This document shows, in pieces, positions 1 through 8,581 of a stretch of 29,853 nt of DNA. This DNA comes from a virus. Every line of letters starts with the position of its first letter. The first letter of the stretch is position 1. The translations under genes and the position numbers were made by a program. The DNA lies in IMG/VR virus record IMGVR_UViG_3300013005_003478, positions 1-29,853 of that record; one strand, given 5' to 3'. Below the pieces are notes generated by a model, which was given only the letters and a program-made list of their open reading frames with translations, ran no database searches and had not been told where the DNA came from.

Positions 1-44
1 ATGATGTAATTATCACAGATGAAGTTATAGACGAAGAAGGCTAA
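1..44 (+). CDS. C-terminal end of an unidentified CDS (partial)
   Basis: Reading from base 3, the window opens with an in-frame acidic tail, DVIITDEVIDEEG, followed by TAA at 42-44. An acidic C-terminus just before a tightly spaced start at 59 fits the end of an upstream gene in the same transcription unit. Only about 13 residues are visible, so no family can be assigned, and the frame itself could be open by chance. Confidence 0.5.
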   Translation, partial: DVIITDEVIDEEG

Positions 45-58
45 CAGCAAAATAAGTT

Positions 59-1123
59 ATGAATAAATATCAAGAATTATTCAAACAGTTACAAAAAGAA
101 AAAGAATCTAATCCGTCAAATGTCGATGATCATATCATGGTGTTTGACGGATTAAATACTTTCATAAGAAGCTTTGGTGCTACTCCGTCAACAAATGAAG
201 ACGGTGAACATGTAGGCGGTATTACTGGATTTTTGTATTCTGTTGGGAAAGCAGTACGAGACTTTAAACCTAGTAGATGTGTTATTGTTTTCGATGGCAG
301 AGGCGGAAGTGCCAGACGCAAGAAAATATACAAAGACTACAAAGGGAATAGAGCAAATAAAACAAGATTGCGTAGACATGATCATCAGCAATTTCCAACA
401 ATTGAAGATGAACAAGAAGCAATGCGTTGGCAATTTAGCCGTCTAATATCATATCTAGACAATTTACCTGTAACTTTTTTATCAATTGATGGAATTGAAG
501 CAGATGACACTATTGCGTATATTGCACAAATGTACAATGATATTAGCAAGAAAGTTACAATTGTATCAACCGATCGAGACTTCTATCAATTAATAAGTCC
601 AACTTTGCAGGTGTGGTCTCCAATCAAAAAGAAAATGTATGATGAAGCCACTCTTATTGAGGAGTTTGGGGTGCATCCAAACAATTATGTTGTCTATCGA
701 ACCTTTACTGGAGATAACTCTGATAACATTCCTGGTGTTGATGGATTTGGTCCAAAAACAATTTTAAAAACATTTCCGGAGCTAGTTAATGAATCCGAAT
801 TCACACTAGAAGATCTCAAAACAAAATGTGATAACAAAGTTGCATTAAACGAAACACGAAACTATCAAAAGGTACTAGATAACTATGATATAATTGACAA
901 AAACTATCGTTTAATGAATATCAAATTGCTAAACATTCCAGCTTCAAATTCAAGCACAATTCGAGGTATCATGCAACAACCAATTCCTGGACTAAACAAA
1001 ATAGAATTTCAACGAATGTTTATGGAAGATCGAATGTGGTCAACCATGAAAAATTTGCCGGAATGGCTAAACAACACTTGGTTATCATTGAATGCATTTG
1101 CACAACAAACACATAACAAATAA
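59..1123 (+). CDS. rnh: T4 RNase H-like 5'-3' exonuclease / flap endonuclease
   Basis: A 354-residue member of the FEN-1/5'-3' exonuclease family, which includes T4 RNase H. These metal-dependent nucleases remove RNA primers and 5' flaps from the lagging strand. The N-terminal PIN-like domain carries the metal-binding acidic residues: VFDGLNTF near residue 30, VIVFDGRGG near 76, then DGIEADD near 145 and STDRDFYQL near 170. The helix-hairpin-helix region follows with GDNSDNIPGVDGFGPKT around 220-236, the typical DNA-binding segment. The start lies in an AATAAGTTATG context that recurs at other genes here. The helicase gene follows after a 38-base gap containing a promoter, so the two replication genes are neighbours but may be separately transcribed. 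Confidence 0.93.
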   Translation: MNKYQELFKQLQKEKESNPSNVDDHIMVFDGLNTFIRSFGATPSTNEDGEHVGGITGFLYSVGKAVRDFKPSRCVIVFDGRGGSARRKKIYKDYKGNRANKTRLRRHDHQQFPTIEDEQEAMRWQFSRLISYLDNLPVTFLSIDGIEADDTIAYIAQMYNDISKKVTIVSTDRDFYQLISPTLQVWSPIKKKMYDEATLIEEFGVHPNNYVVYRTFTGDNSDNIPGVDGFGPKTILKTFPELVNESEFTLEDLKTKCDNKVALNETRNYQKVLDNYDIIDKNYRLMNIKLLNIPASNSSTIRGIMQQPIPGLNKIEFQRMFMEDRMWSTMKNLPEWLNNTWLSLNAFAQQTHNK

Positions 1124-1126
1124 AAC

Positions 1127-1155
1127 TTGGAAACTCAATTTATTTTTAATATAAT
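1127..1155 (+). promoter_or_regulatory. sigma70-like promoter for the helicase gene
   Basis: TTGGAA at 1127-1132, a 17-base spacer, and a perfect TATAAT at 1150-1155. The helicase ATG is at 1162, so the expected transcription start falls on or next to the start codon. The transcript would therefore be leaderless or nearly so. The element fits exactly between the exonuclease stop codon and the helicase start. No mapping data are available. Confidence 0.7.
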
Positions 1156-1161
1156 AGTTAC

Positions 1162-2529
1162 ATGACAGATAAATTATCAGAGTATGGATGGGGCTTTCAG
1201 GTTAAAGTAATTGCCGCAATGTTTACCGATCGTTTATTTCTACAACAAATTTCAGATATCATACAACCTGATTATTTTGAATCAGATGCAAATGCTTGGT
1301 TGTTAGAAATAATCATGGAACATTTTATAGCATACAAAGCACCTCCGTCTAAAGATGTATTAAAGGTTAAATTGACTGAGCTAAGTGATGACGGACCAGA
1401 ATCTATATTAAAAGCTGCAATTTTAGAACAACTTAAAGAAGTATTCCGATTTATGGAATCTGATGATTTGAGTTTTGTTAAAGACGAGATTCTTAAATTT
1501 TGTAAGAATCAAGAAATTAAACGAGCAATTATGGAGTCAGTCGAATTGTTGCAACGAGGCAATTACGATCAGATTAAAACCAATATGGACAAAGCCATGA
1601 AAGCCGGCGCGGATACTGATATTGGATTAGATTATAAAACTAGTGTAGCTGCTCGATATGATGAAGCTGCTAGACATACTATCACAACCGGGTGGGATGT
1701 TGTTGACGATTTAATGGCTGGCGGTCTAGCCAATGGTGAACTAGGAGTAGTAATGGCACCTGCTGGAATTGGTAAATCTTGGCTTCTTATTAATATTGGA
1801 GCAAATGCCATCAAAGCAGGACACACTGTTATACACTATACATTGGAATTAAACAAAGAATATGTTGCTCAACGTTATGATTCGGTATTAACAGGAATCA
1901 ATGCTCAAACATTAAAACATCATCAGGAAACAGTACAAGATAAAATGGACACACTATCTGGTGAACTAATTGTCAAATACTATCCAACAAAATCAATTGG
2001 TGTTATGGGGCTTAAAGCTCACTTAGAAAAAACAATAATGCTAGGCAATAAACCTTCATTGGTTATTGTGGATTATGGTGACTTGTTGAAAATCAACACA
2101 AAAAAGGACAAACACGAGGCCTTAGAAGAACTCTACGAGGATCTAAGAGGAATGGCAGGTGAGTATGACGTTCCTGTATGGACCGCATCACAAGCAGGGA
2201 GAAGCGCCTTAGAAGAAGATATTATTGAAGCCGATAAAATTGCATCATCTTATGGTAAAGTGATGGTTGCTGACTTCTTAATGTCACTTTCCAGAAAAGT
2301 GGAAGACAAGATGTCAGGTACTGGTAGAGGTCACGTTATCAAGAATCGTTTTGGGCCTGATGGAATCACATTGCCTTGTAAAATTAATACAAACAATGGA
2401 CAGTTCCAATTCTTTGAGCCACAGACAACTCAAGGAAAACAGACAACTCAAACAATGAAAACTGGTGAAAATATTATGAAGAAAAATTTAGCACAAAAGT
2501 TCAAAGATCTGGGCGGAACTTTAGGTTAA
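1162..2529 (+). CDS. 41: DnaB-type replicative helicase (T4 gp41-like)
   Basis: A 455-residue RecA-fold helicase of the DnaB/gp41 family, the hexameric enzyme that unwinds DNA 5'-3' at the fork. The N-terminal ~150 residues are the helical primase/loader-interaction region. The ATPase domain follows, with Walker A APAGIGKSW at about 199-207, and a Walker B-type strand LVIVDYGDLL near 305. SQAGRSALEEDIIEADKIA near 345 is the conserved DnaB-family region after the catalytic Gln. The C-terminal tail is low in complexity and rich in Thr and Gln, then basic (MKKNLAQKFKDLGG). Primase (gp61) and loader (gp59) genes are not in the window. The gene has its own promoter overlapping the start and is closed by a terminator. 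Confidence 0.93.
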   Translation: MTDKLSEYGWGFQVKVIAAMFTDRLFLQQISDIIQPDYFESDANAWLLEIIMEHFIAYKAPPSKDVLKVKLTELSDDGPESILKAAILEQLKEVFRFMESDDLSFVKDEILKFCKNQEIKRAIMESVELLQRGNYDQIKTNMDKAMKAGADTDIGLDYKTSVAARYDEAARHTITTGWDVVDDLMAGGLANGELGVVMAPAGIGKSWLLINIGANAIKAGHTVIHYTLELNKEYVAQRYDSVLTGINAQTLKHHQETVQDKMDTLSGELIVKYYPTKSIGVMGLKAHLEKTIMLGNKPSLVIVDYGDLLKINTKKDKHEALEELYEDLRGMAGEYDVPVWTASQAGRSALEEDIIEADKIASSYGKVMVADFLMSLSRKVEDKMSGTGRGHVIKNRFGPDGITLPCKINTNNGQFQFFEPQTTQGKQTTQTMKTGENIMKKNLAQKFKDLGGTLG

Positions 2530-2547
2530 AACATATTTATATTATGT

Positions 2548-2581
2548 AAAAGGTCCGGTATTAGTTTACCGGCCTTTTTTT
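2548..2581 (+). terminator. Rho-independent terminator after the helicase gene
   Basis: The arms AAAAGG(T)CCGGTA and TACCGGCCTTTT pair over 12 bp with a single bulged T and a 6-base loop, followed by a T run to 2581. It lies 18 bases after the helicase stop codon, the expected place for an intrinsic terminator separating it from ribonucleotide reductase. Confidence 0.88.
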
Positions 2582-2596
2582 ATCTAAAAACAAATT

Positions 2597-2606
2597 TATT
2601 TATTAA
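2597..2606 (+). promoter_or_regulatory. TATTTATTAA element upstream of RNR
   Basis: The 10-mer TATTTATTAA ends 18 bases before the RNR start, in a segment that must restart transcription after the terminator but shows no TTG-N17-TATAAT promoter. The same 10-mer ends 21 bases before the gene at 11140. A close variant (TATTTATATA) ends 18 bases before the gene at 20951. This could be a second, phage-specific promoter class, but AT-richness makes chance matches possible. Confidence 0.35.
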
Positions 2607-2623
2607 CAAAAAAGATTACACAA

Positions 2624-4701
<2,078 letters not shown>

Positions 4702-4702
4702 T

Positions 4703-5155
4703 ATGATACGATTGCGCAATTTATTAAAAGAAACAAATTCATCTATAGAATTAGCTTATCAAAAAATTGACAAATTACCTTCCGGTAAAATTTTTGCGGA
4801 TGCTAAAAATATAGAAGGTGTTTTTACAAAGTCTAAGTATGATTGGAATGAAGTTATAGTTACATATGAACAACATGAAGAACAACATCACATTAAATAC
4901 GTTAATATTGCAGATATTCATATAACTCAGCCAAATGTACAATCTGAAAAAGTAAAACAACTCATCGTAAATATACAATCAACTCCTAGAATCAATGTTG
5001 TTCAATTTGGTAACGGAGAAATGGCAATTTACGATGGACATCACAGATTAGTTGCTAATTGGGCTTTAGGAAATACACAAATCAAAGTAAATTTAGTCCA
5101 GCTAACAAAATACGATGCATCTGGTATAGATACTCCAAATGATTCAACCATGTAA
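4703..5155 (+). CDS. ParB-like domain protein
   Basis: The 150-residue product has a C-terminal half resembling the ParB/sulfiredoxin-like fold: IADIHITQPNVQSEKVKQL near 75-95 and then FGNGEMAIYDGHHRLVANWALG near 107-128. The DGHHR motif is the usual ParB-like nucleotide-binding signature (GxRR/GHHR). The N-terminus MIRLRNLLKE is a short basic/amphipathic leader. I chose the ATG at 4703, one base after the previous stop, because an earlier GTG at 4625 would overlap the DUF5522 gene heavily. Such domains occur as nucleases, CTP-binding proteins or modification enzymes in phages, and the actual activity here is unknown. Confidence 0.6.
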   Translation: MIRLRNLLKETNSSIELAYQKIDKLPSGKIFADAKNIEGVFTKSKYDWNEVIVTYEQHEEQHHIKYVNIADIHITQPNVQSEKVKQLIVNIQSTPRINVVQFGNGEMAIYDGHHRLVANWALGNTQIKVNLVQLTKYDASGIDTPNDSTM

Positions 5156-5171
5156 AAGTTTGTATAAAACT

Positions 5172-5199
5172 TTGAAAATCCAATAAAATCTATTATATT
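5172..5199 (+). promoter_or_regulatory. sigma70-like promoter upstream of folE
   Basis: TTGAAA at 5172-5177, a 16-base spacer and TATATT at 5194-5199 (or TATTAT at 5196-5201 with 18 bases). It sits in the only gap (62 bases) before folE and would give a leader of roughly 10-15 bases. It likely drives folE through polymerase, since all genes to 11094 overlap or are closely spaced. Confidence 0.55.
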
Positions 5200-5217
5200 A
5201 TAGTAAGAAATCAAGTT

Positions 5218-5916
5218 ATGACAAACGAACAAAGAAAAAACATAGAACTAGTTAAATCTGGATTTGCTAACGGTATCTCAATACAATTAGCAACGAAACA
5301 AGCAATATTTGGACCAGATGCTCGACTAACGGATGAAGATAAACAAGAGATTATTGATAATGCAGCTTACCATTATGGTGAGTTTCTTCGAGCATTAGGA
5401 GTGGCTTGGGAATCCGATCCTAATTCAGATAATACACCTCGCCGTGTTGCAAAGGCATATGTAAACGATTTATGGCGTGGTAGATACGAACCAATGTCAG
5501 ATATTACATCTTTCCCATCTGATGGTTATGACGGTATTGTGTTTGAGGGAGGAATTCCTTTAACATCAATGTGTTCGCATCATCATCAAACAATTGAAGG
5601 CCTAGTTCATATTGCGTATATCCCAGCAGAAAATGGCAATGTAGTAGGTTTAAGTAAATTGAATCGCGTAGTTGAACATTTTGGCAGACGAGGTGCAATT
5701 CAAGAACAATTGACAGTAGCAATACAACATGCAGTAGACGAACTTATTACTGACAATAAAGGAGTAGCTGTAATGATTGAAGCAACACATAACTGTGTAT
5801 CATGTAGAGGTGTTAAGCATCGAGGCGCTTCAATGAAAACTGCAAAATTATCAGGAGCATTCCTAAATGATGGAAATGCAAGATCAGAATTTTATCAATT
5901 CGTAAAAGGTTACTAA
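5218..5916 (+). CDS. folE: GTP cyclohydrolase I
   Basis: A 232-residue type I GTP cyclohydrolase converting GTP to 7,8-dihydroneopterin triphosphate, the first step towards 7-deazaguanines. The zinc ligands are present: C119 and H122 in SMCSHHHQ (usually SMCEHH) and C193 in HNCVSCRGV, with H191 alongside. DNTPRRVAKAY near 71-81 is the conserved N-terminal helix motif, and KLNRVVEHFGRR near 147-158 is the family's KL.R.v..farR region. The 50-residue N-terminal extension is helical and typical. The stop codon overlaps the QueD-like start. Because QueD- and QueE-like genes follow directly, the product most likely feeds 7-deazaguanine rather than folate synthesis. Confidence 0.95.
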   Translation: MTNEQRKNIELVKSGFANGISIQLATKQAIFGPDARLTDEDKQEIIDNAAYHYGEFLRALGVAWESDPNSDNTPRRVAKAYVNDLWRGRYEPMSDITSFPSDGYDGIVFEGGIPLTSMCSHHHQTIEGLVHIAYIPAENGNVVGLSKLNRVVEHFGRRGAIQEQLTVAIQHAVDELITDNKGVAVMIEATHNCVSCRGVKHRGASMKTAKLSGAFLNDGNARSEFYQFVKGY

Positions 5917-6377
5917 TGGCAAAATACAATTCAACAAAATTATTTGACGGTTACTCAACTTGTTTCCGTCAATGGCGAGCAGAAGGAACTCATTGTAAAT
6001 TCCTACACGGGTATGCAGTATCATTTCGAGTATGGTTCGAAGGCGAGTTAGATTATCGTAACTGGGTATGGGACTTTGGTGGAATGAAACGATCTAAAAC
6101 TAAGATTGCTGGTATGTCTCCAAAAGATTATTTTGCTTGGTTATTAGATCATACTACAATTGTAGCTGACGACGATCCATATTTGGACCAATTTATACAA
6201 ATGGATAAAGATGGTATTATTCAATTACGAATATTATCTGCAACCGGCTGTGAAAAGTTTGCTGAGTATTTATACAACATAATCAATATATTCTTGCAAG
6301 AAGAAACTGATGGTCGTGTAAAGGCAACAAAAGTAGAAGTTTATGAACACGAAAGAAACTCAGCAAGTTATGAATGA
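5916..6377 (+). CDS. queD: QueD-like 6-carboxy-5,6,7,8-tetrahydropterin synthase (divergent)
   Basis: A 153-residue T-fold protein of the QueD/PTPS family, expected to turn dihydroneopterin triphosphate into 6-carboxytetrahydropterin. C27 and H31 in THCKFLHGY correspond in number and spacing to the catalytic Cys27 and zinc His31 of E. coli QueD. LDHTTIVADDDPYLDQF near 77-93 and VEVYEHE near 141-147 match the catalytic His region and the pterin-anchoring Glu. Two zinc ligands differ: the second His of HGH is Y33, and position 16 is Cys in STCFRQW instead of His. It sits between folE and queE, which supports the assignment. The exact reaction remains inferred. Confidence 0.8.
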   Translation: MAKYNSTKLFDGYSTCFRQWRAEGTHCKFLHGYAVSFRVWFEGELDYRNWVWDFGGMKRSKTKIAGMSPKDYFAWLLDHTTIVADDDPYLDQFIQMDKDGIIQLRILSATGCEKFAEYLYNIINIFLQEETDGRVKATKVEVYEHERNSASYE

Positions 6378-6741
6378 AAAGATAATTACAAGTTGGCAAG
6401 AAAATGGTATGCAATATATCATTATTGCCCGACCGATTGAAAATGCAACTGCAACGCCCAAAGGGAATGATTCAGAAATGCTTTCTGTTTATGAATATTT
6501 AGGTGGAACTCCTAGTCATGGAACTGGCGATAAAGTGTATAGACACGCAAAGCAGACAGGAGCTAAAGTTGGTACAACTGACGTATCTACTGCGAAATAT
6601 ACTGGACCAATTATGACATATGAACGCGCATTTCTAGATGTATATTTCAATAAGCAAACAACTAGCTCAGCACCAGTAGTAGCAACACCACAACCTGAGA
6701 CATATACATATGATCCAATTAATGATGACTTACCATTTTAA
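6370..6741 (+). CDS. Small protein with SSB-like C-terminal tip
   Basis: A 123-residue protein I cannot assign to a family. An N-terminal beta-rich region (residues ~1-90) is followed by a Thr/Pro/Ala-rich linker and a final NDDLPF. That architecture, and the D-D-L-P-F ending, mirror bacterial single-stranded DNA-binding proteins, whose acidic tip recruits repair and replication proteins. No convincing OB-fold motif is visible, so it may be a divergent SSB or a tail mimic. I use the ATG at 6370, which sits in the recurring AAGTTATG context and overlaps the QueD stop by eight bases. An upstream ATG at 6343 is also possible. It lies between queD and queE. Confidence 0.65.
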   Translation: MNEKIITSWQENGMQYIIIARPIENATATPKGNDSEMLSVYEYLGGTPSHGTGDKVYRHAKQTGAKVGTTDVSTAKYTGPIMTYERAFLDVYFNKQTTSSAPVVATPQPETYTYDPINDDLPF

Positions 6742-6743
6742 TT

Positions 6744-7517
6744 ATGAATAAAAGAATTACAGATTACACAAAAACATTGCCTATAGTAGAACTATATAGA
6801 TGTGTACAAAGCGAAGGAAGTCGATTTGGTAGACCTACAATTGCTGTTCGAACTACTGGTTGTACACATAGATGTTGGTTTGGTGAGGGCGGTTGGTGCG
6901 ATAGTTGGTACACAAGTATCCACCCAGAAAAAGGACAATTTACATTCAACGACATCGTGAAGATATATGATGAAAATCCACATATCAGAGAAATGATGTT
7001 AACGGGAGGTTCCCCGACAATGCATCCAGCATTAGTAAATGAACTTACATGGTTTGCTCATGAACGAAACATTCACATTACGATCGAAACTGAGGGCTCG
7101 CATTTTGTTGAGACCGATTATCCTATCGATCTTATATCTCTTAGCCCTAAGTTTTCAAATAGTGTTCCCATGGTGGGAATTGCCACACCACAGGGTGATA
7201 TTACCGATGAAAAGATGGTTAGACAACATAACAAGTATCGATTGAATATGGATGCTATTAAAGCTACGTTGCATTATCATACAGATTATCATTACAAACC
7301 AGTATGGGATGGCACTCCAGAAAACCTAAAAGAGATTGAAGAATTTAGAGTATCGCTTCATATTCCAAAAGACAAAACATACATCATGCCAGCTGGCGAT
7401 ACTAGAGAAGAATTAATACATATGTATCCAATTGTGTTTGATATGTGTGCTGAGCATGGTTATAATATGACAGGTAGAGACCACATCATTGCATTTGATA
7501 CTAAACGAGGAGTATAA
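6744..7517 (+). CDS. queE: 7-carboxy-7-deazaguanine synthase (radical SAM)
   Basis: A 257-residue radical SAM enzyme of the QueE family, which contracts 6-carboxytetrahydropterin to 7-carboxy-7-deazaguanine. The N-terminus VELYRCVQSEGSRFGRPT is the usual 'QGEG..G.p' entry, followed by RTTGC40THRC44WFGEGGWC52DSW. The third cluster cysteine is seven rather than two residues after the second, so the motif is CX3CX7C, but the following CDS is preserved. LTGGSPTMHP near 90-99 is the GGE-type SAM site, and ETEGSH near 118 and LSPKFSN near 131-137 are also QueE features. It starts two bases after the previous stop, and its stop overlaps the thioredoxin start. Confidence 0.92.
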   Translation: MNKRITDYTKTLPIVELYRCVQSEGSRFGRPTIAVRTTGCTHRCWFGEGGWCDSWYTSIHPEKGQFTFNDIVKIYDENPHIREMMLTGGSPTMHPALVNELTWFAHERNIHITIETEGSHFVETDYPIDLISLSPKFSNSVPMVGIATPQGDITDEKMVRQHNKYRLNMDAIKATLHYHTDYHYKPVWDGTPENLKEIEEFRVSLHIPKDKTYIMPAGDTREELIHMYPIVFDMCAEHGYNMTGRDHIIAFDTKRGV

Positions 7518-7759
7518 TGAAACAACTAATTTATTTTGGCAACGAGTGGTGCGGCCCATGCAAAACAATTAAGCCACAATTACAAGCAGCAGGATTGCCA
7601 ATCCGATATGTCGATACAGATCAAAGTCCAGAAATGACATCTCATTATGGCATTCGCAATGTACCTACTATAATTTTAGTAAGTAATGGAGAAATCATTG
7701 ATAGAAAAACTGGATCTATGATTACAGTCGCAGCAGTAAAACAAATGTTAAATATATAA
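7517..7759 (+). CDS. Thioredoxin-like protein
   Basis: An 80-residue thioredoxin-fold protein with the classical active site W11-C12-G13-P14-C15 and the cis-proline motif NVPT near 48-51. It is shorter than host thioredoxin (about 105 aa), in the size range of phage thioredoxin/glutaredoxin and NrdH proteins. The likely role is electron donor for the class II ribonucleotide reductase encoded upstream. A strong Shine-Dalgarno, GAGGAG at 7507-7512, lies four bases before the ATG, and the start overlaps the QueE stop by one base. Confidence 0.9.
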   Translation: MKQLIYFGNEWCGPCKTIKPQLQAAGLPIRYVDTDQSPEMTSHYGIRNVPTIILVSNGEIIDRKTGSMITVAAVKQMLNI

Positions 7760-7772
7760 ATAAGAATAAGTT

Positions 7773-8072
7773 ATGGAATGGAAACCAATTGGAGATCAAG
7801 TACTCCTAAAACAATTAGAAAAGCAAGATAAAACACAGAGTGGTATCATCATCATGAATTCATTGGATGATTATATTGAATGTGATGTAATGGCAGTTGG
7901 TGATGGGTTATTTACTCAAACCGGAAATAAAATTCCAATGACTGTAAAGTCTGGAGATCGAATAAAAATCTATTCAGGAAACTTAGGTAACCAGAAAAAA
8001 GTTCAATTAGGATCAGTAGATTTTATTTTAGTTCGTGAACATGAAATTGCAATGATAAATACACGTCCATAA
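7773..8072 (+). CDS. GroES-like co-chaperonin (T4 gp31-like)
   Basis: A 99-residue Cpn10-family protein. WKPIGDQVLLKQLEK at the start, the flexible loop region DKTQSGIIIM around 19-28, and the end VDFILVREHEIAMI are characteristic of GroES. The mobile loop with its hydrophobic III tripeptide is the GroEL-contacting part. T4 gp31 replaces host GroES during folding of the major capsid protein, and this protein may do the same for its host GroEL. Its placement among nucleotide-modification genes suggests early expression. The start has the AATAAGTTATG context and the stop overlaps the next start (TAATG). Confidence 0.88.
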   Translation: MEWKPIGDQVLLKQLEKQDKTQSGIIIMNSLDDYIECDVMAVGDGLFTQTGNKIPMTVKSGDRIKIYSGNLGNQKKVQLGSVDFILVREHEIAMINTRP

Positions 8073-8581
8073 TGGAAATTATCATCAACAAACAAGACAT
8101 CGAAGCCCGAGTAAAAGCATTAGCAGAGGCAATATCAATTGATCATGTAATTAACAGCACTAATGTATTGCCACCTGTAATGATATGTGTTCTAAATGGA
8201 TCATTTCATTTCTTTTCAGACCTAACAAGAATGATGTCGATTGATAGCGAAGTTGACTTTATCAGATTGAAATCATATACTGGCCAAGATAATTCACAAG
8301 GTGTAGTAATCACCAAAGGTTTAGAATTAGATTTAAAAGGTAAACGAGTTTATATTGTTGATGATATTTTAGATTCTGGGGCAACTATGATCGAAGCATT
8401 AACGATGGTTAATGACCGCATGGCACAAGAAGTCAAAGTAGTAACCTTGTTAAAGCGAAAAGATGGTCCAATGACTCCAGATTTTTATGGATTTGAAATT
8501 GGACACGAGTTTGTATATGGATATGGACTAGATGATTACGGGCTTAAAAGACACTTACAAGATATTTACAAAATAAAATAA
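8072..8581 (+). CDS. hpt: Hypoxanthine/guanine phosphoribosyltransferase
   Basis: A 169-residue type I phosphoribosyltransferase that joins hypoxanthine or guanine to PRPP to form IMP or GMP. Family hallmarks are CVLNGSFHFFSDL near 39-51 (PRPP loop), SYTGQDNS near 68-75 (flexible loop), RVYIVDDILDSGATM at 92-106 (the PRPP-binding signature, with VDD in place of the usual VED), and DEF/EFVYGYGLD-type residues near 146-154 that contact the purine. HPRT genes are unusual in phages. One reason for it here may be recovery of guanine released by the DpdA-like base-exchange enzyme, which is inference. It overlaps both neighbours by one base. Confidence 0.92.
   Translation: MEIIINKQDIEARVKALAEAISIDHVINSTNVLPPVMICVLNGSFHFFSDLTRMMSIDSEVDFIRLKSYTGQDNSQGVVITKGLELDLKGKRVYIVDDILDSGATMIEALTMVNDRMAQEVKVVTLLKRKDGPMTPDFYGFEIGHEFVYGYGLDDYGLKRHLQDIYKIK

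Noticed and set aside
7755-7762. TATAAATA resembling a T4 late promoter before the co-chaperonin
   Set aside because: It overlaps the end of the thioredoxin gene, is the only exact case noticed on the + strand in front of a gene, and is expected by chance in such AT-rich DNA.
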